In this document: piece after piece, positions 1-9,014 of the stretch
Layout of the letters: every line of letters starts with the position of its first letter
How positions within the stretch are numbered: the first letter of the stretch is position 1
Source of the DNA: Parashewanella tropica
Lineage (GTDB): Bacteria > Pseudomonadota > Gammaproteobacteria > Enterobacterales > Shewanellaceae
Direction of reading: 5' to 3'
NCBI RefSeq assembly: GCF_004358445.1
Contig: NZ_CP037951.1
Location: 2,095,501-2,159,500 of the forward strand
Length of the DNA: 64,000 bases
Notes under the pieces: model-generated
What the model saw: the letters and a program-made list of their open reading frames with translations, nothing else
Database searches by the model: none
What the model was told of the DNA's origin: nothing
Position numbers and translations under genes: made by a program

Positions 1-645
1 ATGTGATTTGATTAATTTATTGTTACGAACCCACTCAGTACAATGCTTCAATAAATTGGCTTCAGCGGCTTGTGTTTTTTCACCAATATTATTCATCAGT
101 AGTGATATTGGCGTTATCAGTATAAAGCCTGTTAGGACACAGCTCAGTAAAACTAAAGTCAAACGCCAATCAAGTAAAAACATGATAGTCACAACGGAGA
201 CAAGAGAAATTAATCCACTTAATAAGCCTATTAAGTCACCTGCCAGAACCGATTTAACAATATTCGAATCATTTATTACATGAGCACTTAACTCTGCACT
301 ATGTTCTTTTTCGAGATTCTCAGTATGACCATGCAGCAATCTGCCGATTAAACTGTATCTGAGATTAAAATTGATACGATGACCAACTTTGCCACCAAAC
401 CAACTGAGAATTGCTTCAAATATTGCACCAATTAGCACAATAACGATTAAGCCTACGATCAAAAGCTTGTCTATGCCCTCTTGGCTAATAGAGTCCACTA
501 AGTGACTAGAGTATAAGGGTAAAACCAATTCAAGAGCTGTAGTGATAATTGTGAGTAAAGCTAGAGAAACGAAAGTTAAGTTTTTAGGTTTGTGAGGAGC
601 GAGTAATTTCCAGAGTGCTTTAGTGTCACCAGATGTTTGTTCCAT
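1..645 (-). CDS. ABC exporter, membrane-domain part (gene runs off the window)
   Basis: Translating the minus strand from ATG at 645 gives an open frame of 215 codons to the window edge. The product begins MEQTSGDTKALWKLLAPHKP and has hydrophobic helices typical of the six-helix domain of ABC-type exporters (ABCB/MsbA-like, permease fused to ATPase). The ATPase half would lie left of base 1, so Walker motifs cannot be checked. The exported substrate is unknown. It reads away from the small operon starting at 933. The family call rests on fold-like pattern only. Confidence 0.7.
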   Translation of the reverse strand, partial: MEQTSGDTKALWKLLAPHKPKNLTFVSLALLTIITTALELVLPLYSSHLVDSISQEGIDKLLIVGLIVIVLIGAIFEAILSWFGGKVGHRINFNLRYSLIGRLLHGHTENLEKEHSAELSAHVINDSNIVKSVLAGDLIGLLSGLISLVSVVTIMFLLDWRLTLVLLSCVLTGFILITPISLLMNNIGEKTQAAEANLLKHCTEWVRNNKLIKSH

Positions 646-932
646 ATTTACTTCTCTAATTCCATATTTTGTTTTGATGCTACTTTCATATAGCGAAACG
701 CATTTTCATTCTAAAAATCTATTTATTCAACTGATTTTTATTACAAGAAGTTAACATGGGTAATTTGACGTAAACATTATCAACTTTGAGACAATTTAGC
801 TTCTTCTAAAGCTCGAAAAGAAAGGAAACTTAAGAGTAGTATAAAAAACTAGCAATCAGTCTATTGGATATATCAGAGAATTATATTTGTTGATAGCATG
901 GTGGTGTTATGAGTTTGTTATAAGGATTTAAT

Positions 933-1112
933 ATGAAAAAGGAACTTAAAGATGGCGATCTCGCTGTAACGGGATTAATGCTTACAGGTATGCTCACTAA
1001 CTACGCTCTTCTTCAATCCATGAGGGAGTCAAAGACACTTACTGCAATGGTGTTCATTGGGTTAACTGCAATGGGTGGTTTCTTTTGGTTGTTATCTTCA
1101 CTTGCAGGCTAA
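933..1112 (+). CDS. small two-helix membrane protein (59 aa)
   Basis: ATG at 933 follows an AAGGA ribosome site at 922-926. The 59-residue product (MKKELKDGDLAVTGLMLTGM...) has two hydrophobic stretches, about residues 11-27 and 39-58. It is the first of five closely spaced + strand genes (933-2572), probably one operon. No family recognised. Confidence 0.55.
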   Translation: MKKELKDGDLAVTGLMLTGMLTNYALLQSMRESKTLTAMVFIGLTAMGGFFWLLSSLAG

Positions 1113-1118
1113 ACGTAA

Positions 1119-1271
1119 ATGAACAAAAAATTTAATTATGTCGGCTTAGCTGTCTGTGCTTTGGGAATTGCTTACAATGTTGCTACTGAAGACTTCATTG
1201 GGTTATCGGTTTTCATCCTTATTGGTTTAGCTCTTATTTTAAAATTGGTTATGAGTAATAAATCGATCTGA
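1119..1271 (+). CDS. small membrane protein (50 aa)
   Basis: ATG at 1119 starts 6 bp after the previous stop. The 50-residue product (MNKKFNYVGLAVCALGIAYN...) has two predicted membrane helices (about residues 7-21 and 27-45) and a short basic tail. The tight spacing supports co-translation with its neighbours. Function unknown. Confidence 0.5.
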   Translation: MNKKFNYVGLAVCALGIAYNVATEDFIGLSVFILIGLALILKLVMSNKSI

Positions 1272-1304
1272 TCCTATGGAAAATTTTAAAAAGGGATTTA
1301 AATA

Positions 1305-1601
1305 ATGGAATTAATGCTACCAGAACTCATTGTGTTAGGGACACTTGGTCTTTTGTTTGTAGCTTATACAGACGTATCAGCAAACCGAAAAAAGCTCAGA
1401 CTTATTGAACGAAAGTTAGATATGCTTCTTGAAAAACAAGGCATCGCTGTCAATGGCGAAGAATTTATTCCAGCCGAAGTACAGATGGCGCTCAAGAATA
1501 AGCAAAAGATAAAAGCCATTCGTCTTTACCGCCAACATACTGGAGCAAGTCTTTTGGATGCTCAAAAAGCTGTGAATGATTTCATTGGTAACAGGGTTTA
1601 A
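1305..1601 (+). CDS. membrane-anchored protein with ribosomal L7/L12 C-terminal-like domain
   Basis: 98 aa. Residues 5-22 form a membrane helix and residues 30-45 a short helical linker. The C-terminal third (KNKQKIKAIRLYRQHTGASL then LDAQKAVNDF) matches the L7/L12 C-terminal fold pattern K-I-x-x-I-(K/R)-x(5)-G-A-x-L-x-(D/E)-A-(Q/K)-x-x-V. Such anchored L7/L12-like proteins are known in proteobacteria, but their role is unclear. A close relative is encoded by an integron cassette at 56941-57222 with the same layout and the same GxxVNGEEFxPxEVQ-type linker. Confidence 0.7.
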   Translation: MELMLPELIVLGTLGLLFVAYTDVSANRKKLRLIERKLDMLLEKQGIAVNGEEFIPAEVQMALKNKQKIKAIRLYRQHTGASLLDAQKAVNDFIGNRV

Positions 1602-1612
1602 CAGAGGTTCAA

Positions 1613-2230
1613 ATGGAGTTTGATAAAGACAAATACACAATATGGAAGTTGCCGAATTTACTATTGATACACTGGATCATAAACCCAGCTATTGCTTTTA
1701 ATGAAATCATTCTAGGGCAACGCTTACCAAAACTTACCTTAATCGATAAAACTAGTGATGCTCCATTATTAGAGCGACAATACATTCCATGCCCTCACTG
1801 CGAATCAATGAATGACGCTAGGCTATGGGCTAAATCGAATGCTTTTGGTCATTGGTTTGGCTATGTTTGTCCAAAATGTGACGGAATAATTCCGTGTTTA
1901 TGGAATTTTACCAGCCTCGTAATTTTAGCTTTAACCTTCCCTATTTGGATGCCTATAAAACATTTTGGTAAAGCGAAATGGCTCAAATATGAAAAGCAAC
2001 GTCTACTCCATGCAGAACAACAGCCTAAAGTGAAGGCTGAGCCTAAGCTATGGATTAAGGCAGGTGTTCTTTTTGGCTTTTTGATGTTTTTGTTTACCCT
2101 GTTGATGAAAGGATCAACTGGTGAATTAAATCCACAAAACATACCGTATTATGCTCTGGTCAATTTTGTAGGCGGTGCTGCTTTTGGCTTGATAATGAAA
2201 ATAGTCTTAGGCTGGAAAAAGAAGTCCTAG
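1613..2230 (+). CDS. membrane protein with zinc-ribbon-like CxxC pairs
   Basis: 205 aa, starting 11 bp after the L7/L12-like gene. Two CxxC pairs (C60-C63, CPHC; C86-C89, CPKC) could bind one zinc ion. Hydrophobic helices follow at about residues 97-115, 148-165 and 179-200. It is probably in the same operon as its neighbours. No named family recognised; binding of zinc is inferred from the cysteine spacing only. Confidence 0.6.
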   Translation: MEFDKDKYTIWKLPNLLLIHWIINPAIAFNEIILGQRLPKLTLIDKTSDAPLLERQYIPCPHCESMNDARLWAKSNAFGHWFGYVCPKCDGIIPCLWNFTSLVILALTFPIWMPIKHFGKAKWLKYEKQRLLHAEQQPKVKAEPKLWIKAGVLFGFLMFLFTLLMKGSTGELNPQNIPYYALVNFVGGAAFGLIMKIVLGWKKKS

Positions 2231-2233
2231 TTC

Positions 2234-2572
2234 ATGGCTTTCAAGATAATAGAATCTGAATCGCACTTCATTGATGGCAACAAGCTAACGCTCAAATATC
2301 ATCGTTTTTCGACAAAACTAGAAATCAGCTTTAACGATGAACTATTACAAACACGCTATTTGTTTTTTGCGCCGTATAGAACGATCAGGTTTCAAGCCGA
2401 TGAGCACGAATTTAATATCAAAATTCTTTGGATAATCTTTTGGCGCTCTCGCTTATATCAAGCAGAGGAGTTAAAGGTTGCTGAGCTTCTTCCTCAACGG
2501 CGAAGGAAGTCAGTTATCTTGATGAGTTACACATTATTTATTGCCTCGCTGAAGTTTTTACTATTGAGCTGA
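2234..2572 (+). CDS. hypothetical protein with C-terminal membrane helix (112 aa)
   Basis: ATG is 3 bp after the preceding stop, so it is translationally linked to the zinc-ribbon membrane protein. Residues 1-90 are soluble and mixed alpha/beta in character. A hydrophobic tail spans about residues 93-112. It is the last gene of the 933-2572 operon and converges on the minus-strand relaxase. Function unknown. Confidence 0.55.
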   Translation: MAFKIIESESHFIDGNKLTLKYHRFSTKLEISFNDELLQTRYLFFAPYRTIRFQADEHEFNIKILWIIFWRSRLYQAEELKVAELLPQRRRKSVILMSYTLFIASLKFLLLS

Positions 2573-2606
2573 CAGGCTGTACGAAGTACCTTAACCTTTT
2601 CTAAGA

Positions 2607-3227
2607 TCATCTTTGTGGTTGTGCCTTTATATCATTTATTAAATGTACTTTCTTCAAACTCGGCGTAGCCTCAGCTGCTACGCCTAACCTTTCCAACTCT
2701 TTAGCAAATTGTTCTCGCCAGACTTGCGGTAATCCTTTTTTAACATGTAGGCGTCTGCCATCAAATCCAAGGTTTTTGATGGTTAGGTGGACGTGTGGAC
2801 TGTCGGTATCAGTGTGTAGCGCGAAAACATATTGGTGGTTTTCTGAGAAGGTCTTTTTAGCAAAGGATCGTACCGCTTGTTTAACGTATTTGGGTTCAGT
2901 GCCATTGGGCATTGATAGTACCAAGTGTGTGCTGTGCCGGGTACGCCGTTGTTGCTGAAAATCAGTGTCGTTCCAATCTTTGGCGAGTTTATGAATTGCT
3001 TGTTGCTCTTGATATACCAAGCCTGTTTCGTCTTCTAGTTCCAGCTTTCCGTTACGACTGATGTAGTCAAAGTGGTTAGCTGTGTGGCTACTACTGTATC
3101 CAAAGCCACTGACTTTAACCATCACTTCCGGCGGCTTTTTAGAATGACGATTACTTGCTTTGATGCGATTGGACTTGGTTCTTACATCACCTCTCAGTAA
3201 GCCCGATATGGTATCATTACTCATCAC
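2607..3227 (-). CDS. MobA-type relaxase (short, 206 aa)
   Basis: Relaxases nick one DNA strand at oriT to start conjugative mobilisation. Here the metal-binding histidine motif is HTDTDSPHVH (H138, H145, H147) and a candidate nicking tyrosine is Y55 in HFDYISR; both fit MOBP-type enzymes. The protein stops soon after the catalytic core, so it lacks the C-terminal primase or coupling region of larger MobA proteins. It overlaps the end of the upstream mobC-like gene by 11 bp, as in a normal mobilisation operon. A full set of transfer genes is absent, so the element would depend on a helper. Confidence 0.8.
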   Translation of the reverse strand: MMSNDTISGLLRGDVRTKSNRIKASNRHSKKPPEVMVKVSGFGYSSSHTANHFDYISRNGKLELEDETGLVYQEQQAIHKLAKDWNDTDFQQQRRTRHSTHLVLSMPNGTEPKYVKQAVRSFAKKTFSENHQYVFALHTDTDSPHVHLTIKNLGFDGRRLHVKKGLPQVWREQFAKELERLGVAAEATPSLKKVHLINDIKAQPQR

Positions 3228-3747
3228 TTAAATTCCATCTTTTGCTGTTCTGGTTAATAAGGCTATTGACTATAGCTTTATGTTCATTGATTTTGTTATC
3301 CAACACTTCAATCATTTCCCTAGTGATTTTGTCGCTGTGCCGGAAGTCAATATTTAACACCCTAGCTATCTGGTTTAGGTTTCGACCTACTGCTGCGAGT
3401 TGTCGGTTCGACTCTCTAAGAGCTTTGATCTCGTCTTTGGTTAATACTGGTGAGCGAGTTAGGTTTGACTGGACACAGGCAGTTACCCAGCTGGTACGGT
3501 GAATATAACCTTCTTGCTGAGCCTGAGTAGTGAGCTTTTGAATATCGTGATCAGATAAGCGAATGGTAACTTTATTGCTTTTGGCATGATTGATTTCATC
3601 ATTACAAGCAATGCCAGGAAGGACTTGATTGATCATCATGCGAACCATTCCTGATTCAGTCATACCGTTTAGATGACAGAAGTATTGCCACCTCTCTTTG
3701 TCTTCATCATCCAAGCTGGTTTTTACTGTGTGCTTTACCATAGTCAA
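3217..3747 (-). CDS. MobC-like relaxosome accessory protein
   Basis: 176 aa. The middle and C-terminal part (TKDEIKALRESNRQLAAVGR, then NLNQIARVLN) fits the MobC family signature around R-x(3)-N-L-N-Q-(I/L)-(A/T)-(R/K). The N-terminal part resembles a ribbon-helix-helix-like DNA-binding segment. MobC proteins open the oriT region for the relaxase. Its start is 3747, and the inverted-repeat cluster at 3861-3914 lies directly upstream, as expected for oriT. Confidence 0.75.
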   Translation of the reverse strand: MTMVKHTVKTSLDDEDKERWQYFCHLNGMTESGMVRMMINQVLPGIACNDEINHAKSNKVTIRLSDHDIQKLTTQAQQEGYIHRTSWVTACVQSNLTRSPVLTKDEIKALRESNRQLAAVGRNLNQIARVLNIDFRHSDKITREMIEVLDNKINEHKAIVNSLINQNSKRWNLSDE

Positions 3748-3860
3748 CTCCCCTGCTCTTTAGCTACTACAAATCTGTTATTTCATCTTTTCATTGTGAT
3801 TACCAGTGCTTAAGTTGGAGTGAGAGTAATATAGTTTTGAATTGCGACTACTGGTACAAC

Positions 3861-3914
3861 TTGCTGGCAACATTAGGACTATTTGCCAGCAAATATGGGT
3901 TTGATTGCTGGCAA
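3861..3914. other. inverted-repeat cluster, candidate oriT
   Basis: TTGCTGGCAA at 3861-3870, its exact reverse complement TTGCCAGCAA at 3883-3892, and a third direct copy TTGCTGGCAA at 3905-3914. The cluster lies 114 bp upstream of the MobC/relaxase operon, the usual place for an origin of transfer or a relaxosome binding site. It could instead be an operator for that operon. Confidence 0.5.
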
Positions 3915-4028
3915 GTTGCGAATCCTGCATTAGTAAATTAAGCAGTGTTTTTCTGATTTAGCGTGGTTGGTGTTTTTAGCGATTAAGAAGGAGCGAACGC
4001 CAAAATTGACTGGTTCAAACCTCTAAAA

Positions 4029-4463
4029 TTATTCAGCCTCATACTTTAATGCTTGCCGTTGTCCAAAGTAAATCAACAACCCACAAAATAGCCATACCAA
4101 TCCGATAAAGAGTATTCCCTCGCTGACTAGCTCAGGTTTTCTTATCCATAGCTGAATTGGTAGCAACCCTCGGATAATGCAAACGACAGCAATTGTCATA
4201 ACTACTGGCTTGAGTAATGGCAACCTTCTGACTATTCCAGCAGCAGATAAAATGTAAAGTCCAATGACGGCAAATATGCCTCCAGCGATAATTGCTGATA
4301 TTGGTGCTAGTAAGGTTCCAGCTTTTGCTGATTCAATAATTTGCTCTGGTGCCATTTGCATTGAGTAGCATTGCTCATCAAAAAATATGCAAGATGCATG
4401 TGCGATTGCAACTGAAAACGCAATGACTGCAACAAGAATCAATGAAAATCTGCCAAGCATCAC
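4029..4463 (-). CDS. four-helix membrane protein (144 aa)
   Basis: Last of three overlapping minus-strand genes. Hydrophobic helices lie at about residues 5-23, 52-75, 84-104 and 113-132. There are two cysteines near the N terminus (C25, C31). The start codon overlaps the upstream stop (ATGA). No family recognised. Confidence 0.6.
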   Translation of the reverse strand: MMLGRFSLILVAVIAFSVAIAHASCIFFDEQCYSMQMAPEQIIESAKAGTLLAPISAIIAGGIFAVIGLYILSAAGIVRRLPLLKPVVMTIAVVCIIRGLLPIQLWIRKPELVSEGILFIGLVWLFCGLLIYFGQRQALKYEAE

Positions 4464-5128
4464 TTTGCTTCATTCTCTACTATTGGTGGTAATGAATAAT
4501 AGATGTGAAAAGCCGTTCCAAATGAAAGTAATAATGCCAACACGATACCAGATGCATTGCTGGTTGTGGCATATCCTACTGAAGCACCTACTCCGAAATG
4601 ATAAAACCAAGGTAAGCCAACAATCTTATCTTTGGTTACATATCTTTCATAAACTCTCCCGACATGCTCCCAATTCACAATCGACACTAATAATGGAATT
4701 AACAGTGCGTACCCAAATAAATAGATGAGATTGTAACCTATAACATTTGTGTTGTAGCCAATCGCTGTAAGGTGGTTATCAATCAAATCTATACCGATGC
4801 CAGCGATAACGACTAATCCTAAAAACTTTAATAACCTCGCCCTTGCTGTATGTTTGCAGGGATATCTAGCTTCAGATTTAGCGAGCTCTGACATAAACTG
4901 TTCACGTTCTTTTAGCCTTGTAGAGGCTTGAGTCATTATCGAAAAACCAATAGCAGCGGCTATCAAAAAGGTACTAGAATTGATTCCATCAAACCAAATA
5001 TAGAATATTGCAGACATAACCACAAACGATTGAAGACAACCGATAAGCAAGCAGATGTATTTGTTTTTCTTATACAGTTTTGGGTAAAAATTTTCGCAAA
5101 ATTCATTAACTTTAGTCAGGGCGCTCAT
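4460..5128 (-). CDS. membrane protein (222 aa)
   Basis: Middle gene of a coupled trio; it overlaps both neighbours by 4 bp. Hydrophobic helices at about residues 24-45, 50-66, 99-116, 130-150 and 180-210 suggest an inner-membrane protein. It has a soluble loop rich in charged residues at about 68-95. Function unknown; the context is mobilisation and accessory genes. Confidence 0.6.
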   Translation of the reverse strand: MSALTKVNEFCENFYPKLYKKNKYICLLIGCLQSFVVMSAIFYIWFDGINSSTFLIAAAIGFSIMTQASTRLKEREQFMSELAKSEARYPCKHTARARLLKFLGLVVIAGIGIDLIDNHLTAIGYNTNVIGYNLIYLFGYALLIPLLVSIVNWEHVGRVYERYVTKDKIVGLPWFYHFGVGASVGYATTSNASGIVLALLLSFGTAFHIYYSLPPIVENEAK

Positions 5129-5268
5129 AAAAGATATTTACCTACAAACTGACCAAACTGCACTCCCAAGCCAAGCGCCATAATCAACAAGACGATTATA
5201 ATTAAAGTGATCACACCGCCGCGTTCAACAGGCTCCATTGATTCAAGCCATTTTTTAAAATCCGACAT
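5125..5268 (-). CDS. single-helix membrane peptide (47 aa)
   Basis: ATG at 5268 on the minus strand, with AAAGGA upstream. The product MSDFKKWLESMEPVERGGVI... has one strong membrane helix (about residues 18-36). Its TGA overlaps the ATG of the next gene (ATGA), so the three genes down to 4029 are very likely one operon. Confidence 0.55.
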   Translation of the reverse strand: MSDFKKWLESMEPVERGGVITLIIIVLLIMALGLGVQFGQFVGKYLL

Positions 5269-5539
5269 AAAATCCTTTTATTTATCAATTATTGAGTACT
5301 ATAAAAACTAGAACTACCTGATAATAAAGGAATAACTAGCGATGATAAAAAGAAACTTGTTACAGATTAGTTAAGTGGGTAAAAATCACACACCAGAGAA
5401 TATGAATATACAATTTCGTAACTAATTACCTTCTCAGTGCTTTAATTCAGCTTTCGTTCAAGTACCTGAAAGTTATAAGTAGTTATAATGCCAACCAATT
5501 ACATCTAAACTAAGTTCAAACTAGGATAGAGGATCTCAT

Positions 5540-6187
5540 TTGTCACAGCATGATTTTCGAACCAAGGCATTGGCTATCGCTGAGCAGCGCCTACCTGACT
5601 CAATAAACAAAGAGGATAGTCTTGTTGAGATCAGTGGTGAGAAAAAAACAACTATTAAGAACTGGCTCTATTCTGATAAACGTCCACCAAGAGGAAAGAG
5701 ACTAACTATTGCAGATCGATTTGGTGTTGATGCTTCTTACTTGTTTGATAATGCTCCCTACAGTTTACCTCTTACCAAATTCGACGAATCGCTCAATTGC
5801 TATTTTGTCCCTGAACTAAAGCTCTCACAAATTACATGCTTGTCTGAAACCGCCCCACTCCCAGTATCGGCGAGAGTCACCATAAGCCTACCGGCTTTCA
5901 TTTTAGAGAATATGCAATCGGTTGAGCAAACCTATTGCGTTGTTTCAAGTGGCATTGACTACGAACCTTTTATCACCGCAACCGACACCATTTTCTTTAA
6001 TACCACAGCAAAAAGGATTAAAGGCAATTTCTATATCTTGGTTGGTTCTGATACGTCCATTGTGAGAATGGAGAATGATGGTACGTTGAAGTGTAATCAA
6101 GGTAAATCAGTCACATTAGCCACTAATGACAAAATCATACCGATTGTCATCACCTTATCTTCAGGGTTTGCTAATCATGCTAGATAA
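5540..6187 (+). CDS. helix-turn-helix regulator (TTG start)
   Basis: 215 aa. TTG at 5540 is preceded by AGAGGA at 5528-5533. The N-terminal 75 residues contain an HTH-like pattern (EISGEKKTTIKNWLYSDKRP then GKRLTIADRFGVDASYLFD), in the style of XRE/phage repressors. The C-terminal half (about 95-215) is beta-rich and could be an S24-like or effector domain, though no clear Ser-Lys dyad is visible. It is divergent from the membrane trio at 5268 and may control it. It overlaps the next gene by 11 bp. Confidence 0.6.
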   Translation: MSQHDFRTKALAIAEQRLPDSINKEDSLVEISGEKKTTIKNWLYSDKRPPRGKRLTIADRFGVDASYLFDNAPYSLPLTKFDESLNCYFVPELKLSQITCLSETAPLPVSARVTISLPAFILENMQSVEQTYCVVSSGIDYEPFITATDTIFFNTTAKRIKGNFYILVGSDTSIVRMENDGTLKCNQGKSVTLATNDKIIPIVITLSSGFANHAR

Positions 6188-6824
6188 GCTCTTTGGTAAA
6201 ACTCAAGATGACCACTGGAAATTCATCTATCCAATAGCCTTCACTATTTTCTTAACCTCAACCACATTCTTCTTTTTTGATTACCGAACCATCGAAGTCT
6301 TTGGCTACCCATTACATTTATCAGTCGGGTTACTCTTTTTTCCTGTAACTTTCAGCTTGTCTAACCTAATGCAGTATCGTTACGGGGTATTGTTTGCCAA
6401 CACAGCCGTTAGATACGGGTTCTTGGGAGATCTTTTGTTTGTAATGCTGGCTTGGCTTCTAAGCCATATTGGAGAGCGACAAGATTACTTGAGTGTTTAT
6501 AATCAAATACCAACCATCATGGCAATGACCTTTTTTTTCGTTTGGCTCAGTAATGGTATTAATTTCAAACTATTCACAATAATGGACGGTAAGGTGCCGC
6601 CCTTCTTTAGCTTCTTTTCTGCTTGCCTAGTTGCAGAATGCAGTGTCAGTTTTATCTCAATCCCAATGATGATGTATAAGAACCACCTAAACTCAAATGA
6701 AATGCTCTCCATTGTGTTTATTGTTGGGTATAAGGTTTTGGCTACGTTGGTTCTGTCTACGCTTATTTCTGTAAAAATTGCATCGGGTGAGCATAGGAAG
6801 TTGGAGTGTTCGAGTAAGGCTTAA
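6177..6824 (+). CDS. six-helix membrane protein, weakly VUT/YhhQ-like
   Basis: The likely start is ATG 6177 inside the end of the regulator gene (MLDKLFGKTQDDHWKF), giving 215 aa; an upstream in-frame start at 6126 is less likely. About six hydrophobic helices are present. The segment FFPVTFSLSNLMQYRYG is reminiscent of the VUT (vitamin uptake / queuosine precursor) transporters, but the match is weak and the family's usual conserved acidic residue is not evident. Translational coupling suggests a job connected with the regulator. Confidence 0.5.
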   Translation: MLDKLFGKTQDDHWKFIYPIAFTIFLTSTTFFFFDYRTIEVFGYPLHLSVGLLFFPVTFSLSNLMQYRYGVLFANTAVRYGFLGDLLFVMLAWLLSHIGERQDYLSVYNQIPTIMAMTFFFVWLSNGINFKLFTIMDGKVPPFFSFFSACLVAECSVSFISIPMMMYKNHLNSNEMLSIVFIVGYKVLATLVLSTLISVKIASGEHRKLECSSKA

Positions 6825-7029
6825 TATCCTTCTAATTATCTATTGGCAGCAAAAATATTGATACATTGCTTAGGGCGTTTATTCTTAAATACTCAAACGT
6901 CACAAGCGATCAAGCGAGTGATTGGTAATATTCCGACACAAAAAAATCTAATTCTAAGTCTTTTGTAGAAGATTGTAGAAACTTACACCTATACTCGTTA
7001 AAGATATTTTAGGCCGGCAAGCTTTTCTG

Positions 7030-7560
7030 TCATTTGTTTTGCACAACTCCTTGTGTTTTAACAAAATTATTTTCATTGCCTACTCGAGTAGTCATAATGG
7101 CATAGGCAGCACCTTTCATACTGAAATAATTACCTCCAATCTGAATTTTGTCATCTGCTGACTGCTCTAATAATGCTGCTATCAAATTGAGGCTAGGTAC
7201 ATTGTCTTTTTGGTTTGCCTTATCTTTTGAATCCAAAAAATAACCAGTCTCAAATGGGATTGATATATTAAATTTAGTTCCTACAAATACGAGATCTTTA
7301 TAAATACATCCATCCAAAGGATTGCAATCTGGAGGCGTATCATTTACACCCTGATAAATTGCTTTGCAATCTTGTCCTCTTGAATTACATTGATAAGAAA
7401 ATTTCCCTCCTATATTTGGTGCTATAGAATTTGTATAAGCTATTTTTGAGCCGTCTATATTGCCTTGAATATACCAATCGCCTATTTGAACTGTAGGTAT
7501 TTCTGCCACTGCAGGGACTGTTAAAGCTGTAAGTAATAGTAGTGTTTTCATAAGAGTCAT
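7030..7560 (-). CDS. secreted/periplasmic protein (176 aa)
   Basis: A typical signal peptide (residues 1-19, MTLMKTLLLLTALTVPAVAE, cleavage after AVA) precedes a beta-rich domain. Four cysteines (CNSRGQDC ... DCNPLDGC) could form two disulfides. It stands alone, with about 200 bp of AT-rich intergenic DNA on each side. No family recognised. Confidence 0.6.
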   Translation of the reverse strand: MTLMKTLLLLTALTVPAVAEIPTVQIGDWYIQGNIDGSKIAYTNSIAPNIGGKFSYQCNSRGQDCKAIYQGVNDTPPDCNPLDGCIYKDLVFVGTKFNISIPFETGYFLDSKDKANQKDNVPSLNLIAALLEQSADDKIQIGGNYFSMKGAAYAIMTTRVGNENNFVKTQGVVQNK

Positions 7561-7746
7561 TCCTAATCAGCTAAGTCACTAATTATTTAATTTACTTGGG
7601 CTATTTCATATTTTAATTCACCTCTCTCATTAATTTGATTTATCTATCTGGTACCGAACACTTGCAACGAATTTTTCTTTAGAAAAGTAAGGTTAAGCTA
7701 CTAGAGTTAATGAATTTCGATCAAGATTAAAACCATATACCTAATA

Positions 7747-8448
7747 TTAGCTGAGCTTAAAAGCGGCTGAATACCCTCCATCAACCACAATATTCTGCCC
7801 AGTCATAAAGTCATTTTTCATCAACATTTCGATTACTGAGAATACATCTGCATCTTGTCCACAATCTCCCGTGAGGTATGTTTGGCTGTAATCAGGTAAT
7901 GTGCCTTTGTGTTTGGCTCTGATCATTGGGGTATCGATACTGGCTGGAGATATAGCGTTTACCTGTAATTGGGGTGCATTTTCAACTGCTGCAACCTTAG
8001 TTAGATTTATTACCGCCGCCTTTGCAGCGCTGTAAGCAGCCATATTTTTTGCACCGAAGTTGGCGGTGACGCTGGCGATATTAATGATCCGTCTTCTTTT
8101 TGTTTCACCTGCTTTCGCGAGATTGATTAAATTGGTTAATGAGTTGAATAATGGAGTGAAAACATCATTAAAAGACTCTTGATATTCATGCAATGTAAAC
8201 TCTGCCAACGACTTACGAACACCTGCTACGCCAGCACAGTTAATAGCGACATCAAAGTCCCCTATTTCTGAATATGCGCTTTCAGTATCAGGTGCTAACC
8301 TGAGATCGCACCTTTTCTGTTTGATTTCATTTGCTAAAATGTTATTTACTCTAATATCAAGTCCATAAACCTCGTGACCTAAAAGATGAAGCTGTTGAGC
8401 CGTATAAGAGCCTATGCCACTAGCATGTCCCGTAACAATTACTTTCAT
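7747..8448 (-). CDS. short-chain dehydrogenase/reductase (SDR)
   Basis: 233 aa from ATG 8448; an upstream in-frame start at 8502 adds an unlikely hydrophobic tail. Classical SDR features are present: the dinucleotide-binding TGHASGIG at residues 6-13, NCAG at 70-73, catalytic S126, and YSAAK with Y139 and K143. D31 at the end of the second strand favours NAD(H). The substrate is unknown. The gene stands alone and is probably chromosomal cargo rather than part of the mobility module. Confidence 0.85.
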   Translation of the reverse strand: MKVIVTGHASGIGSYTAQQLHLLGHEVYGLDIRVNNILANEIKQKRCDLRLAPDTESAYSEIGDFDVAINCAGVAGVRKSLAEFTLHEYQESFNDVFTPLFNSLTNLINLAKAGETKRRRIINIASVTANFGAKNMAAYSAAKAAVINLTKVAAVENAPQLQVNAISPASIDTPMIRAKHKGTLPDYSQTYLTGDCGQDADVFSVIEMLMKNDFMTGQNIVVDGGYSAAFKLS

Positions 8449-8808
8449 TTTAATGATGCACTCCGAATAACGGATATATATCAACAAGGTAGCACACTGC
8501 ACATAAAAGCATCAAAAATATGGCAGCAACGGTTACACAATTATTCAGCTTATGACTCTTTAGACTTTTCAATTACTGAAGTAGATCCACAAAGGTTTTC
8601 AGGTACAGACGCAGAATTGATCAAGCTATTACAGATACTTTATAGAAATCTGCAGCAGAAACCTCAAAAAATGATGGTTGGGGATAAGTTCTTTTTACGC
8701 TACCCAAACGGTGAGCAAACCTTGGTAGATTTTCATGAGCTGATGAACCAAGTACACAGGTGTAAGGACAGTGAGGAAGCCTTAGAAATTTTAAAAAACC
8801 TAATTTAA
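8425..8808 (+). CDS. hypothetical protein, possibly a gene fragment
   Basis: About 127 aa if started at ATG 8425; an alternative start at 8386 exists. The first residues overlap the SDR gene on the other strand, which makes the exact start uncertain. The part from about 8550 on (SGTDAELIKLLQILYRNLQQ ...) has natural protein composition and ends at TAA 8806. It may be the 3' part of an older gene cut by rearrangement. Family not recognised. Confidence 0.45.
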   Translation: MSRNNYFHFNDALRITDIYQQGSTLHIKASKIWQQRLHNYSAYDSLDFSITEVDPQRFSGTDAELIKLLQILYRNLQQKPQKMMVGDKFFLRYPNGEQTLVDFHELMNQVHRCKDSEEALEILKNLI

Positions 8809-9014
8809 CGACGTATTTTTCTATTCAATCTGAATTTACCCTGACAGAAAACCAATTAGCTTTTCTATGTAATTCAATAAGTAATCCTAATAATCACCTC
8901 ATTTTAACCAGAACACTACAAACCCGAGATGCAAGCCAGATTCTTTCGTGATACTTCTATTATAAATTTAGAAACACCACTACACATTCTTAGTCCAATT
9001 TGGAGATGTCTAAA

